Source: Chitinophaga pinensis
GTDB taxonomy: Bacteria > Bacteroidota > Bacteroidia > Flavobacteriales_D > Crocinitomicaceae
Reading direction: 5' to 3'
Length of the DNA: 64,000 nucleotides
NCBI GenBank assembly: GCA_945902745.1
Contig: CAMDNE010000003.1
Coordinates: forward strand, 186,001-250,000
Of the stretch, positions 17,816 through 26,846 are shown piece after piece. The notes beneath the pieces were generated by a model. That model was not told the origin of the DNA. It did not search any database and saw nothing but the letters and a program-made list of their open reading frames with translations. Position 1 is the first letter of the stretch, and every line of letters starts with the position of its first letter. The translations under genes were made by a program, and so were the position numbers.

Positions 17816-19252
17816 ATGGTGAAACAAACTCTTTTCCTTTTCTTTCTGACTTTATTGTCTTCTTATAGCCTGATGGCTCAAAAAGGAAGCATTGTGACTG
17901 TTAAAGGATACGCTCCAAGTTATGTTGGTCAAACCGTTTCTATTGCGGCAATTGAAGATTATTTGAGCATGAATGAAGCTCCCTTAGCTTCAACAACAGT
18001 AAGCAGTGACAGTACTTTTTCCGTTTCTTTTTTCATTACTGAAACACAAAAAGTGATTGTTCATCCTGGTAAAAACAAAAGTTATCTATACATTCAATCA
18101 AATTCCACCTACGATTTATATCTTCCAGAAAAAGACCGATATGAGCCTTATCGACCTAGTGGGAATTCAATTGAAGTAACATTTTTTGACCTTGATTCGA
18201 ATGACATAAATTTCAAAATCTTACAGTTTCAAAGATGGATGGATGGCTTTATTAGTGATTCTTATTACTTAAAAAACACAAAACCGCTTGAATTTGCAGC
18301 TAAATTAGATGAATTCAAAACGAATGCAGAAAAGCAGTATGTTGCTGATACGAATACTTATTTTAAAACCTTTGTAAAATTCAGTATTGCATCATTGGAT
18401 AACATTCAAAATGCGGCTGAAAGAAATCGATATGAAAAACATGATTTTTATATTAAACCTTCAATTGTCGCGTATAAAAACGATGCCTATATGGGCTACA
18501 TTTCAGCTTTTTACGAAAAAATGGTGCCTCGCTTATCTGCTGAAACCAATACCAAGGTTTACCAAGCATTGCTAAAAAGCAGTCCAACGTTAATCATGCG
18601 TGCTTTGGGTACTGAATATACCTTAATCAATATGCGGATTCGAGAAATCGTAATGATCAAAGCATTATCAGAAGAATTTTATTCGAAAGATTTTCCACAA
18701 ACAAATATTTTAACGGTACTAGACAGCGTTGCCAATCACAGTTTATTTGAATCAAATGCAATTATTGCACGAAACATGTCGAATCGTTTAACGCAATTAG
18801 TAGCTGGTGGAAAAGCTCCTGAATTTGTTTTGAAAAATGACAAAAGTGAAACAAAAGTCTTAACTAATTATTCAAAAAAATATGTCTATTTGCATTTTTA
18901 TGATCCAACGAGTCAAAAGAGTGAAATCGAAGTGCCGCCTTTGATTGATATGTACAAAAATTATAAAGAAGACGTTACGTTCATCACTATTTATCCAGAT
19001 ACTATTTCTGCATCAGTTCAAAGTTCATCGTTTCTAAAAAGTATCCCATGGGAAAAATGTGCTGTCAGTAGTTCAAATCCAATATGGAAAAATTACAGAA
19101 TTGAATCTTTCCCAAGCTATGTTTTGATTGATGGATATGGTTATATTGTGGAAGCGCCAGCTTTAGGTCCTTTGCCGGATGGACAATACCAAACAATTGA
19201 TCGAACTTTCTTTTATATTCAAAAGGTAAATAAAGAGATGCAGGAGCATTAG
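17816..19252 (+). CDS. Secreted thioredoxin-fold protein lacking the CxxC active site
   Basis: The protein has 478 residues with a signal peptide (ending near SLMAQ, residue 21). A beta-rich DUF4369-like region follows, then a long helical middle. From about 335 a TlpA-like domain starts with GGKAPEFVLKNDKSETKVL. Where relatives have the WASWCGPC active site, this one reads YLHFYDPTSQKSE (about 359-371), so both cysteines are missing. The cis-Pro strand FPSYVLIDGYGYIVEAP is kept. It therefore cannot act as a dithiol oxidoreductase and may be a binding or structural protein. It stands alone between two repeat-bearing gaps. Confidence 0.7.
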   Translation: MVKQTLFLFFLTLLSSYSLMAQKGSIVTVKGYAPSYVGQTVSIAAIEDYLSMNEAPLASTTVSSDSTFSVSFFITETQKVIVHPGKNKSYLYIQSNSTYDLYLPEKDRYEPYRPSGNSIEVTFFDLDSNDINFKILQFQRWMDGFISDSYYLKNTKPLEFAAKLDEFKTNAEKQYVADTNTYFKTFVKFSIASLDNIQNAAERNRYEKHDFYIKPSIVAYKNDAYMGYISAFYEKMVPRLSAETNTKVYQALLKSSPTLIMRALGTEYTLINMRIREIVMIKALSEEFYSKDFPQTNILTVLDSVANHSLFESNAIIARNMSNRLTQLVAGGKAPEFVLKNDKSETKVLTNYSKKYVYLHFYDPTSQKSEIEVPPLIDMYKNYKEDVTFITIYPDTISASVQSSSFLKSIPWEKCAVSSSNPIWKNYRIESFPSYVLIDGYGYIVEAPALGPLPDGQYQTIDRTFFYIQKVNKEMQEH

Positions 19253-19275
19253 TGTGTAGAATTCGGGATTATTTT

Positions 19276-19303
19276 TTACCACATAGGAACATAGGTAACA
19301 TAG
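19276..19303. repeat. Dispersed intergenic repeat (CACATAG type)
   Basis: Three successive words, CACATAGG, AACATAGG and AACATAG, lie in the same order as at 10388-10415 and 6783-6833. It lies 10 bases upstream of an ATTCATA heptamer array. Confidence 0.6.
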
Positions 19304-19312
19304 TAAAATGAT

Positions 19313-19347
19313 ATTCATAATTCATAATTCATAATTCATAATTCATA
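19313..19347. repeat. Heptanucleotide tandem repeat (ATTCATA)x5
   Basis: Five perfect copies of ATTCATA, plus a partial ATT, lie in the gap upstream of the TPR/SpoIIE gene. A further ATTCAT occurs near 19389. Its 7-base period is shared with the arrays at 22295 and 27749. Confidence 0.9.
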
Positions 19348-19402
19348 ATTACCTCCCCATTCGGTCGGTTCAGCCTACGGCAGTCATAATTCATTTTATC
19401 TA

Positions 19403-19432
19403 TTGCATTAACAGTCAAAAAGTTTAAATTTG
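19403..19432 (+). promoter_or_regulatory. Promoter of the TPR/SpoIIE gene
   Basis: TTG (19403-19405), 19-base spacer, TAAATTTG (19425-19432) is a full match to the Bacteroidota consensus. The GTG start codon begins only five bases later, so the mRNA would have almost no leader. Confidence 0.6.
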
Positions 19433-19436
19433 GGTT

Positions 19437-21560
19437 GTGATTAAAACCATTCAAATAGTTACTTTTCTAACGCTTTTAGTGAGTTTCAATTCTATTGGGC
19501 AGTATTCGCCTCGACATAAAGAATTATTTCAACAATTAAAGACAGAAAAAAACGATAGTATTCGCATTTATTTAATGTCAGAAATAGCATACGAATATGA
19601 GAATACCTCTTTATCAAAGGCCATTGTTTGGTACAACAAAGGTGTCAATTTAGCTAAAAAATCTAACTCAAAATATTGGATTTATAGAAATTACGGCTTT
19701 TTAGGAATCGTTTACCAGTTCAAACATGATTATGATTCTTCTGCCTATTTCAATGAAAAAGCAATCGTTTTGGCCAAAGCGAATAAAGACACATTAAACC
19801 AATGTAAACTTTACTGTAATTTAGGAAAAACGTATTTTGAATATGACAAATCGGTACTGGCGGTTAAAGCTTATAATGCAAGCTTGGCAATTTCGAAAAA
19901 AATTAATAATCAGGAATTGATTGCTACATGCTATAGAGGTTTAGGAGTTACATATGATAAAATTGGTAATTTAAAATATGCTCTCAATTATCATCTAAAA
20001 GCATTAGAAATTGATAAGAAAGCTCAAAACCAAATGGCAGTGGCAATGGATTATACCAATATTGCAACAGTTTATGATGATTTACAGAAATTCGATTCAG
20101 CAAATAACTATTATGATAACGTAATTAATATTTATGCAAAAGAAGGCTTAACTGGAGAAGAATTAGGAATTATATACAACAATAAAGCTTCTATTGAGAC
20201 AAAAAAAAATGATCACAAAAAAGCACTTTCACTCTTTTTTAAAGCCAAAGAACAATTCGAACTTTCCAAAGACGAAGGAAGTATTCCATTTATTAATAAA
20301 AATATTGCTTCTGCTTATCTTCAACTAAACAACATAGTTTTCGCTAAAAGTTATATTGATTCTGCATTAATGGAATTAACATATAAATCAAATCCCAGAA
20401 TTACATTAGAAGCAAAATTGATTTTGTGTGAGATCTTAATGAAACAAAATAAAAATAAAGAAGCGGCTGCTTTGTTATTGAGAATTTACAATTTGAAGGA
20501 GAATTTAGAAGAATCCTATCATAGAAAGCAAATCGACGAATTAGAGATAAAGTTTCAATCTAATGAAAAAGACAGCAAAATAAAACAAGCTGAAATAGAA
20601 AAGAAAAAAAATGAAACGGAGTTATCACTTCAAAAAAGTTTGAATCAGCGAAGAAGTATTTTAGCGATAGGCTTATTACTTGTCGGGATTTTATTATTCT
20701 TTCTTTTTCTAAATGTTAGCAAGTCTAACAAAAAAACAAAATTGGCGAACGAGGAAATTGCCAAGCAAAACAGAGAAGTTAGATCTCAAAAACAGGTGAT
20801 AGAGGAAAAAAGTGAAGAAATTACAGCGAGCATCCGTTATGCTCAAAATATTCAAACTGCCATTTTACCTCCACGTGACCTGGTAAATTTGATCTTTTCA
20901 AAGAATTTCATTTTTTACAGGCCAAAAGATATCGTTGCTGGTGACTTTTATTGGTTTGAGCAAATCGATAATTTCTTGTTTTTTGCGGCTGCAGATTGCA
21001 CTGGACATGGCGTTCCAGGAGCGATGGTAAGTATTGTTTGTCACAATGCCTTGAATCAAACAATTCGTGAATATAAATTAACTGATTCGGCAGAAATACT
21101 AGATAAGACAAGAGAATTGGTAATACAAACTTTTGAGAAAAGTCAGGAAAACATCAAAGATGGAATGGATATTTCACTTTGTGTAATAAACAAAGAAACC
21201 AATGTGTTACAATTTTCTGGGGCCAATAACTCCTTATGGATTATTCGAGATAATCAACTTCAAAAACTCAAAGCTGATCGACAGGCAATTGGCTTTACAT
21301 TAGATAAAAATCCTTTTGAATCACATACGTTTCAATTAAAAAGCAAGGATCGGATTTATGCTTTAACCGATGGGTTTGCAGATCAATTCGGCGGTGAATT
21401 TGAAAAAAAATTCAAAACAAAAAAATTAGAAGAATATATTTTATCCATCCAACATTTCAAATTGCAAGAGCAGGAAAATCTTCTTTCAACTGAATTTGAC
21501 TCATGGAAGGGTGAAATCAGTCAAACCGATGATGTTTGTATTTTAGGAATTGAAATTTAA
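19437..21560 (+). CDS. TPR-repeat, membrane-anchored SpoIIE-type (PP2C) phosphatase
   Basis: Probable signalling phosphatase. The 707 residues have an N-terminal signal sequence, about seven tetratricopeptide repeats at 40-350 (for example AYNASLAISKKI and ALNYHLKALEIDK) and a helical region. A transmembrane segment lies near 402-422 (ILAIGLLLVGILLFFLFL), followed by a coiled-coil linker. The cytoplasmic SpoIIE/PP2C domain spans about 470-707. Metal-binding motifs VAGDFYWFE, AAADCTGHGVPGAM, DGMDISLCVI and TDGFADQFGG are present. Such proteins usually dephosphorylate anti-sigma-factor antagonists; no partner is encoded nearby. The start is a GTG, required for the signal sequence. The C-terminus QTDDVCILGIEI is intact. 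Confidence 0.9.
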   Translation: MIKTIQIVTFLTLLVSFNSIGQYSPRHKELFQQLKTEKNDSIRIYLMSEIAYEYENTSLSKAIVWYNKGVNLAKKSNSKYWIYRNYGFLGIVYQFKHDYDSSAYFNEKAIVLAKANKDTLNQCKLYCNLGKTYFEYDKSVLAVKAYNASLAISKKINNQELIATCYRGLGVTYDKIGNLKYALNYHLKALEIDKKAQNQMAVAMDYTNIATVYDDLQKFDSANNYYDNVINIYAKEGLTGEELGIIYNNKASIETKKNDHKKALSLFFKAKEQFELSKDEGSIPFINKNIASAYLQLNNIVFAKSYIDSALMELTYKSNPRITLEAKLILCEILMKQNKNKEAAALLLRIYNLKENLEESYHRKQIDELEIKFQSNEKDSKIKQAEIEKKKNETELSLQKSLNQRRSILAIGLLLVGILLFFLFLNVSKSNKKTKLANEEIAKQNREVRSQKQVIEEKSEEITASIRYAQNIQTAILPPRDLVNLIFSKNFIFYRPKDIVAGDFYWFEQIDNFLFFAAADCTGHGVPGAMVSIVCHNALNQTIREYKLTDSAEILDKTRELVIQTFEKSQENIKDGMDISLCVINKETNVLQFSGANNSLWIIRDNQLQKLKADRQAIGFTLDKNPFESHTFQLKSKDRIYALTDGFADQFGGEFEKKFKTKKLEEYILSIQHFKLQEQENLLSTEFDSWKGEISQTDDVCILGIEI

Positions 21561-21610
21561 ATCCCCAATCACAAATCCCCAATTGCAAATCCTTGTTGGA
21601 TTTTTTTCAT

Positions 21611-21618
21611 TATTTTTG
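21611..21618 (+). promoter_or_regulatory. Candidate -7 box for the nitroreductase
   Basis: TATTTTTG, 22 bases before the ATG at 21641, fits TAnnTTTG. The upstream TTG at 21593 is only 15 bases away, so the -33 element is uncertain. Confidence 0.4.
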
Positions 21619-21640
21619 AGTTCCAATTATTTTAGCCCTT

Positions 21641-22228
21641 ATGAAATTTAATCTTTCAGAAACCAACGAACTTATCCGTGAAAGAAGAACGATTTATCCA
21701 GAGCAATTTAGTGATAGAAAAGTACATAAAGAACAAATTGAAGTTCTCTTAAATAATGCTCAATGGGCACCAAATCATGGAAACACACAACCATGGCGAT
21801 TCAAGATTTTTACTGAAAATGCAAGACAGCGATTAAGTGATTTTTTAGCTAAAACTTATTTGGAATTGACTCCAAAGGAAGAGCAAAAAGACACAAAATT
21901 GGCAAAAATGATTACAAGGTCCTTGAAATCCTCAGTAGTTATTGCAGTTTGCATGAAACGTCAGGAAGAAGAAAAGATTTTGGAAATTGAAGAAATTGAA
22001 GCCGTAGCTTGTGCCATTCAAAATATGCATTTAACATGTACGGCATATGGTTTAGGAGGTTTTTGGGCAACACCAAAACTCATTTACCACGCAAAAATGA
22101 ACGAATTTTTAGGAATTGGAGAAAAAGATAAATGTATCGGACTGTTTTATATCGGTTATCCGGCAATAGAATGGCCAAAAGCACATCGAAAACCAATAGA
22201 ATATACATCGGAATGGTTTACGGAATAA
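21641..22228 (+). CDS. Nitroreductase family protein
   Basis: An FMN-dependent NAD(P)H oxidoreductase of the nitroreductase fold, 195 residues. Typical elements are the N-terminal IRERRTIYPEQFSDRKV (FMN phosphate contact by the RRT/S motif), NAQWAPNHGNTQPWRFKIF near 45, AVACAIQNMHLTCTAYGLGGFWATP near 122 and the closing GLFYIGYPA. The native substrate is unknown; related enzymes reduce nitroaromatics, quinones or other electrophiles. It has its own promoter and is followed by a 238-base repeat-bearing gap. No signal peptide is seen, so it is cytoplasmic. Confidence 0.9.
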   Translation: MKFNLSETNELIRERRTIYPEQFSDRKVHKEQIEVLLNNAQWAPNHGNTQPWRFKIFTENARQRLSDFLAKTYLELTPKEEQKDTKLAKMITRSLKSSVVIAVCMKRQEEEKILEIEEIEAVACAIQNMHLTCTAYGLGGFWATPKLIYHAKMNEFLGIGEKDKCIGLFYIGYPAIEWPKAHRKPIEYTSEWFTE

Positions 22229-22294
22229 AAAAATAAGGAAAAAGGAAAAAGGAAAAATGCAGAAGGAAAAAGTAATTTGGCTCTATTGATTCAC

Positions 22295-22371
22295 ACTTTT
22301 TACTTTTTACTTTTTACTTTTTACTTTTTACTTTTTACTTTTTACTTTTTACTTTTTACTTTTTACTTTTT
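22295..22371. repeat. Heptanucleotide tandem repeat (ACTTTTT)x11
   Basis: Eleven perfect copies of ACTTTTT occupy 77 bases in the gap between the nitroreductase and a barrel gene. Just upstream (22230-22275) a purine-rich AAGGAAAAAGG tract on the same strand is partly complementary to it. Copy number is likely to vary between isolates. Confidence 0.95.
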
Positions 22372-22466
22372 AAAAAATCATCGCTTTAAACAATTAATAC
22401 TACAAATGAATCAACCGGTAAAATAATCTTCTTTTTTTTCAGTTAATTCACAGTGCAATACAAACA

Positions 22467-23228
22467 ATGAAATATATAACCTTCATATTTTTACTATTTC
22501 AAATCGGTATTTCTTTTACCCAAACGAAAACCGCTAAAAAAGAGAAATTCCCTTCTTATTTTGGTTTGCAGGTTAGAACCGTCTTTCCATCGAATTTTAT
22601 TGGAACACCTATTAATTCATTTACAAATAATGAATTTTCAACTTCAATTACTCAGAAAATGGGTTTTTCCTTTGGAGGAACAGTAAGAGCGGGACTCACC
22701 AAGCTGATTGCCCTTGAATCAGGAATTAATTTTACACAAAGAAATTTTGATGTAACAATGGCGGTAGCTGATTCAAATGTTTCAGGTGAAAACAACTTCA
22801 GCTTCATTTGTTATGATGTACCAATCAATACCTTAGTATACATTCAATTAAGTGAAAAATTTTACATGAATGCATCCTTGGGATTTGCTTTGACCTTCAA
22901 ACCCACTTCAGTTGGAGTATTAACATTGCCAGGTGGCCCACATAGTTTTACGCACTCTGGTTTTGCTTACAAAAAATTTGGCGTTGATTTAAATGCAAAC
23001 TTTGGTTTTGAATACCGCACAGAAAAAAGTGGATTCTTTTATTTAGGGGGGTCTGCACGCGTTCCCTTTGCTCCTGTTTTTGATTTAATCGCTCAATACA
23101 AATACCAAGGATATGAGAAAACCATTTACGGTGAAATTGACGGATCTTATTTATCAATTGATTTCAAATATTTCTTTCCAAATATTAAAACCAAAGGTCC
23201 ACAATTTATTCAAGGTCCAATAGAATAA
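22467..23228 (+). CDS. Outer-membrane beta-barrel protein (PorT-like)
   Basis: The 253-residue protein has a signal peptide (ending near FTQT, residue 20). It shows alternating hydrophobic/polar strands typical of an eight-stranded barrel: a G-x-x-x-R start near YFGLQVRTVFPSNF, GGTVRAGLTKLIALESGINFTQRNF, FYMNASLGFALTF, VDLNANFGFEYR and YLSIDFKYFFP. It resembles the PorT/outer-membrane beta-barrel group common in Bacteroidota. Function is unknown; such barrels often act as porins or as T9SS-associated proteins. It is followed three bases later by a cupin gene, so the two may share a transcript. Confidence 0.75.
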   Translation: MKYITFIFLLFQIGISFTQTKTAKKEKFPSYFGLQVRTVFPSNFIGTPINSFTNNEFSTSITQKMGFSFGGTVRAGLTKLIALESGINFTQRNFDVTMAVADSNVSGENNFSFICYDVPINTLVYIQLSEKFYMNASLGFALTFKPTSVGVLTLPGGPHSFTHSGFAYKKFGVDLNANFGFEYRTEKSGFFYLGGSARVPFAPVFDLIAQYKYQGYEKTIYGEIDGSYLSIDFKYFFPNIKTKGPQFIQGPIE

Positions 23229-23231
23229 GGT

Positions 23232-23705
23232 ATGACACAAGAAATCGAATTGCTGATTGAAAAACTTGAATTGCTTCCGCATCCTGAAGGAGGTTTTTAT
23301 AAAGAGACGTATCGTTCTAATGAAACAATCGCTTCAGGTAACAGGCAATTAATGACTTCTATTTATTTTTTGTTGACTTCGAACAATGTTTCTAAATTTC
23401 ACCGAATCAAAAGCGATGAAATCTGGTTTTTTCATAGTGGAAGCCCTTTAATTGTTCATGTTTTAGATGAAAAAGGACATACTGAAAATTTAGTCGGATT
23501 GGACATTCAAAAAGGAGAACTACCTCAATTCATGGTTCCTAAAAACACTATTTTTGGATCAAGTGTTCGAGGTGAAAATTCGTATTCACTCGTTTCTTGT
23601 GTTGTTGCACCAGGATTTGATTTTGCTGACTTTGAATTATTCACAAAAGAAGACTTACTTCCTTTATTTCCTTTACAAGAAGAAATTATTGCCCAATTAA
23701 CTTAA
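23232..23705 (+). CDS. DUF985 cupin-fold protein
   Basis: The 157-residue cytoplasmic protein of the cupin_5/DUF985 family starts with the hallmark LIEKLELLPHPEGGFYKETYRS (residues 7-28). It continues with SIYFLLTSNNVSKFHRIKSDEIWFFHSGSPLIVH, the cupin metal/ligand region. Members are thought to bind small ligands and some are sugar-epimerase-like; the role here is unknown. It lies three bases after the barrel gene and its last 20 bases overlap the end of the convergent BNR-repeat gene. Length is typical. Confidence 0.85.
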   Translation: MTQEIELLIEKLELLPHPEGGFYKETYRSNETIASGNRQLMTSIYFLLTSNNVSKFHRIKSDEIWFFHSGSPLIVHVLDEKGHTENLVGLDIQKGELPQFMVPKNTIFGSSVRGENSYSLVSCVVAPGFDFADFELFTKEDLLPLFPLQEEIIAQLT

Positions 23706-24987
23706 GTAAATCACTTTCTTCAATTAGTGTAACCCAAAGTGTAATATGTCCATTATCCATTCTTGGCCAAATTGGGCGAATCACACCATTTACGGCTGAG
23801 ATATTCAGGTAATCACCAAAGAAAACATCATCACTAGGTTTAAATGCTTTATTAGAAATACGGTTTTCAGAGAAAGTCAATCCTCCATCACGCGATGTTG
23901 AAAGGTAAACATCCGTTTGATTATCATTGTAATTTCTTCTATCGTAATACACAAAGTACAAATTTCCATTTGATTGATCGATTGTCATCCACGTAAAAAA
24001 CTGATGTTTATTTGAATCATCTTGGTTCACTCTAACAGGATCAGACCATGTTTTTCCGCCATCTTTAGAACTTGATAACCAAGAATCAGTATCCCCTGCC
24101 CCATTTTTTTGATCGCACCAATTCAAATATAAGGTTCCACGATTTGAACCATTACTTAAATCACTAACCAAAATCGGTAAACCATTCGCCCTCTGCAAAC
24201 CTGGAATTTCCAAATCCCAACCACCTGAATGAACATGAATAAATTGCTCTTCTGCCAACCATGTTTTTCCACCATCCACTGATTTTTGCATTACAAGACC
24301 GTGTGGTCCCGACCAAGTAATAAATATTTCACCATTTGGTCCAACAGCAGGAACAGCACCTTCAACGGTATTATCACCATCAATGCAATCGCCTGCAAAT
24401 TTTGAAATTCGAATAGGATTCGACCACGTTTTTCCTTGATCACTGGATTTCGAAAAGACAATGATTGATGAATCCGTAGAAACAGTTGAGGCATATTTAT
24501 CAAACTGCGTCCATGACATATAAATTTCATTGTTCATTGGATTGACAACTGTCCAATGTTTATCTTGTGCTTTAGTCCCATTTGGCTTTGGGAATGTGCC
24601 TTTGTTAAATTTACTGTCAACATTTTCAGCAGTTTGACATACTATTCGGTCAATCCAACTTGTTTTTTTGTAATTCGCCAAATGAAAATAATACAACCGA
24701 CCTGTTGTATCGAACGTTAAAACAGGATCACCCCAAACTCCATATTTACTTTTCATTGCTTTGCTTGTCCACGTCTTTCCACCATCCATTGAATAATAGT
24801 ATTCTTTTAAGATACATGCGGCAGCAATGATTTTTTGATTTGTTGGATGAATAGCAATTGCTGGTTCAGATTGACCATAAAATTGCGCCATTTTATTCGA
24901 TGGTGGCAATTGTACACTTTTAAAATCCGATTGTGAAAAGGAAAAAGTAAATAAACCGAGAAATGCAAGGATCAGTAAATTTTTCAT
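23686..24987 (-). CDS. Secreted BNR/Asp-box beta-propeller protein (sialidase-like)
   Basis: It has a signal peptide (MKNLLILAFLGLFTFSFSQ) and a six-bladed propeller with at least five Asp-box turns of the S-x-D-x-G-x-T-W type: SMDGGKTW, SSDQGKTW, SVDGGKTW, SSKDGGKTW and SRDGGLTF. The family covers exo-alpha-sialidases and many non-enzymatic propellers. The Arg triad of sialidases is not obvious, so enzyme activity is not claimed. I start at the ATG at 24987, which overlaps the M61 stop by four bases (ATGA); a TTG 18 bases upstream would put six polar residues before the signal. There is no T9SS domain. Confidence 0.8.
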   Translation of the reverse strand: MKNLLILAFLGLFTFSFSQSDFKSVQLPPSNKMAQFYGQSEPAIAIHPTNQKIIAAACILKEYYYSMDGGKTWTSKAMKSKYGVWGDPVLTFDTTGRLYYFHLANYKKTSWIDRIVCQTAENVDSKFNKGTFPKPNGTKAQDKHWTVVNPMNNEIYMSWTQFDKYASTVSTDSSIIVFSKSSDQGKTWSNPIRISKFAGDCIDGDNTVEGAVPAVGPNGEIFITWSGPHGLVMQKSVDGGKTWLAEEQFIHVHSGGWDLEIPGLQRANGLPILVSDLSNGSNRGTLYLNWCDQKNGAGDTDSWLSSSKDGGKTWSDPVRVNQDDSNKHQFFTWMTIDQSNGNLYFVYYDRRNYNDNQTDVYLSTSRDGGLTFSENRISNKAFKPSDDVFFGDYLNISAVNGVIRPIWPRMDNGHITLWVTLIEESDLLKLIGQ

Positions 24988-26774
24988 TCTATTACTCTTA
25001 GCCAATATTCCAATAATTGCAGCTTTTTAGTATCTGGTGATAATTTGAATTGAAATTGTGGTTTATCAAATAAAGTCATATTACCGGATAGTTCAAATAA
25101 TAACTCGTCTCTTGCGACCAAAATATTAATTTCAGAACCCAGTTCCAGTGAAGCCAAAAATGACTCAAATGAAGCTTGATCTACTCGGAAACCGTTGCAA
25201 CCAATTACTTCATCATTGACACTTAAGCCCATGTTTTCTGCTGCTGATCCTGATCGTATTGAACGCACAACAACTTTATTCCCATCTTGTCTTAACGAAG
25301 CGCCAAAATTAGGTTTTGCAGTTCCTACAGATTCAACATCAATTCCGATTGCACCCAAAATATCATTGAATGGAGGTGTTTCAGTACCATTAACATAGTT
25401 TGCGAAAAAAGAATCCATGTTTTCACCCAAAAGTATTTCTAATTCTTTTTTGAATTCAGCATCTGAAAAACCACGTTTCAATTGCTTATAATATTTATTA
25501 TACAATTGTTGTAAAAAATGATCCAAACACTTCTCCCCTTTGTATTTCGCAATGATTTTAGCATCAATTAACGCCGCTAACATTTGTCCACGAGAATAAT
25601 ACGTCATTTGCGTATTCCCACTATTTTCATTTGGACGATACCCCTTGATCCAAGCATCAAAACTCGCATGAGCAACAGGCTGAACTCTTGTTCCCACAGA
25701 GCCTTCAACATAATTGATGGTTCCTTGAATCTTGTTTAAATATTCATCCTTAGTGTAATATCCAGCACGACGTAATAACAATTCATCGTAATAAGAGGTA
25801 AATCCTTCCATTACCCATAATAAAGTAGTGTAATTCTCTTCATCGTAATTGAAAGGTCCTAATGCAATTGGTCGAATTCTCTTTACATTCCACAAATGGA
25901 AGTATTCATGTGCAACCAATGAAAGAAACCCCATGTATTCTGGTCCTTGATACGTCCAACGGTTGACACTCAATGTAGTTGAATTCATGTGTTCTAAACC
26001 ACCTTGACCATCAACTACGTTATGAATAATGAACGTATATTGTTTGTTTGGATTTTCGCCAATTACCGTTGTCGCAGTTGTAACAACTTTTGCCATGTCT
26101 TCTTGTAATTGTTTAATGTCATAATTACCAACACCATACATAGAAACTGTGTGAATCACTCCAGCGGCAGTAAATTGAAAAACTTCTTGGTTGCCAATTT
26201 CAATCGGACAATCAACTAATTGGTCATAATTTTCAAATTCGAACAATTCAGAACCATCGCTAGCAACAGACTCTCCTTTTCGAGGCAATGAAGTTGAAAT
26301 AGTTTTGAAATCAGCGTAAGGAAAAATTTCTAAACTTCCTTTGTGTTGCTGATGGTTATTGACATACATAAAAATTCCAGAACCGCTAACATATCCATGA
26401 GTTAAATCTATAAAGCTTGTTCGAACGGATAATTCAAAAGAATACACTTCATATTTCACAAGCACTTTTTTAGACTTTCCTTTGGCGATTGTCCAGGTAT
26501 TTTTCGATATTTTATTTACAGTAAGTGATTTTCCTGCTTCATCAAATGCTTTTACCAAATCAACATTTTTAGCAAATTCTCTCACTAAATAGGATCCTGG
26601 AGCCCAAACCGGCATTTTAATTTCCAATTCCTTTTCAGAGAAATTCGACAATTCCATTTCAACTTGGAAGTAATGATTTTGAGGTTTAACCATACGTAGA
26701 TTGTATTTAATATCCTGAGAAAAGATAGAAAACGACAAGAAACCGATGATGAAAATAAGGGTCAGGTTTTTCAT
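24984..26774 (-). CDS. M61-family (glycyl) aminopeptidase with PDZ domain
   Basis: The 596-residue exported zinc metallopeptidase begins with a signal peptide (ending near SIFSQ). The N-terminal beta domain holds the family sequence MPVWAPGSYLVREFAKNV. The gluzincin core has the zinc site HEYFHLWNVKRIRP, the HExxH motif, near residue 292 and WVMEGFTSYYDELLLRR with the third ligand Glu some 25 residues later. A PDZ domain follows at about 480-570 (GASLRQDGNKVVVRSIRSGSAAENMGLSVNDEVIGCNG). M61 enzymes cleave N-terminal Gly or other small residues. It is transcribed with the BNR protein, which it overlaps by four bases. Confidence 0.92.
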   Translation of the reverse strand: MKNLTLIFIIGFLSFSIFSQDIKYNLRMVKPQNHYFQVEMELSNFSEKELEIKMPVWAPGSYLVREFAKNVDLVKAFDEAGKSLTVNKISKNTWTIAKGKSKKVLVKYEVYSFELSVRTSFIDLTHGYVSGSGIFMYVNNHQQHKGSLEIFPYADFKTISTSLPRKGESVASDGSELFEFENYDQLVDCPIEIGNQEVFQFTAAGVIHTVSMYGVGNYDIKQLQEDMAKVVTTATTVIGENPNKQYTFIIHNVVDGQGGLEHMNSTTLSVNRWTYQGPEYMGFLSLVAHEYFHLWNVKRIRPIALGPFNYDEENYTTLLWVMEGFTSYYDELLLRRAGYYTKDEYLNKIQGTINYVEGSVGTRVQPVAHASFDAWIKGYRPNENSGNTQMTYYSRGQMLAALIDAKIIAKYKGEKCLDHFLQQLYNKYYKQLKRGFSDAEFKKELEILLGENMDSFFANYVNGTETPPFNDILGAIGIDVESVGTAKPNFGASLRQDGNKVVVRSIRSGSAAENMGLSVNDEVIGCNGFRVDQASFESFLASLELGSEINILVARDELLFELSGNMTLFDKPQFQFKLSPDTKKLQLLEYWLRVIE

Positions 26775-26792
26775 ATTTTTATTTATTCAATA

Positions 26793-26800
26793 CAAAGATA
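26793..26800 (-). promoter_or_regulatory. Candidate -7 box for the M61 peptidase operon
   Basis: TATCTTTG read on the minus strand fits TAnnTTTG and lies 18 bases before the ATG at 26774. No TTG is found at normal -33 spacing. Confidence 0.4.
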
Positions 26801-26846
26801 AGATTTGAAACTTTAGAATTATCTTTACTGAAGAAAAACAATTAAC

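Noticed and set aside
22295..22371. ACTTTTT array as a terminator or CRISPR
   Set aside because: No stem and no spacers; it is a simple heptamer tandem repeat.
23686..24987. Calling the BNR propeller a true sialidase
   Set aside because: The Arg triad and catalytic Tyr/Glu are not evident; only Asp-box turns are.
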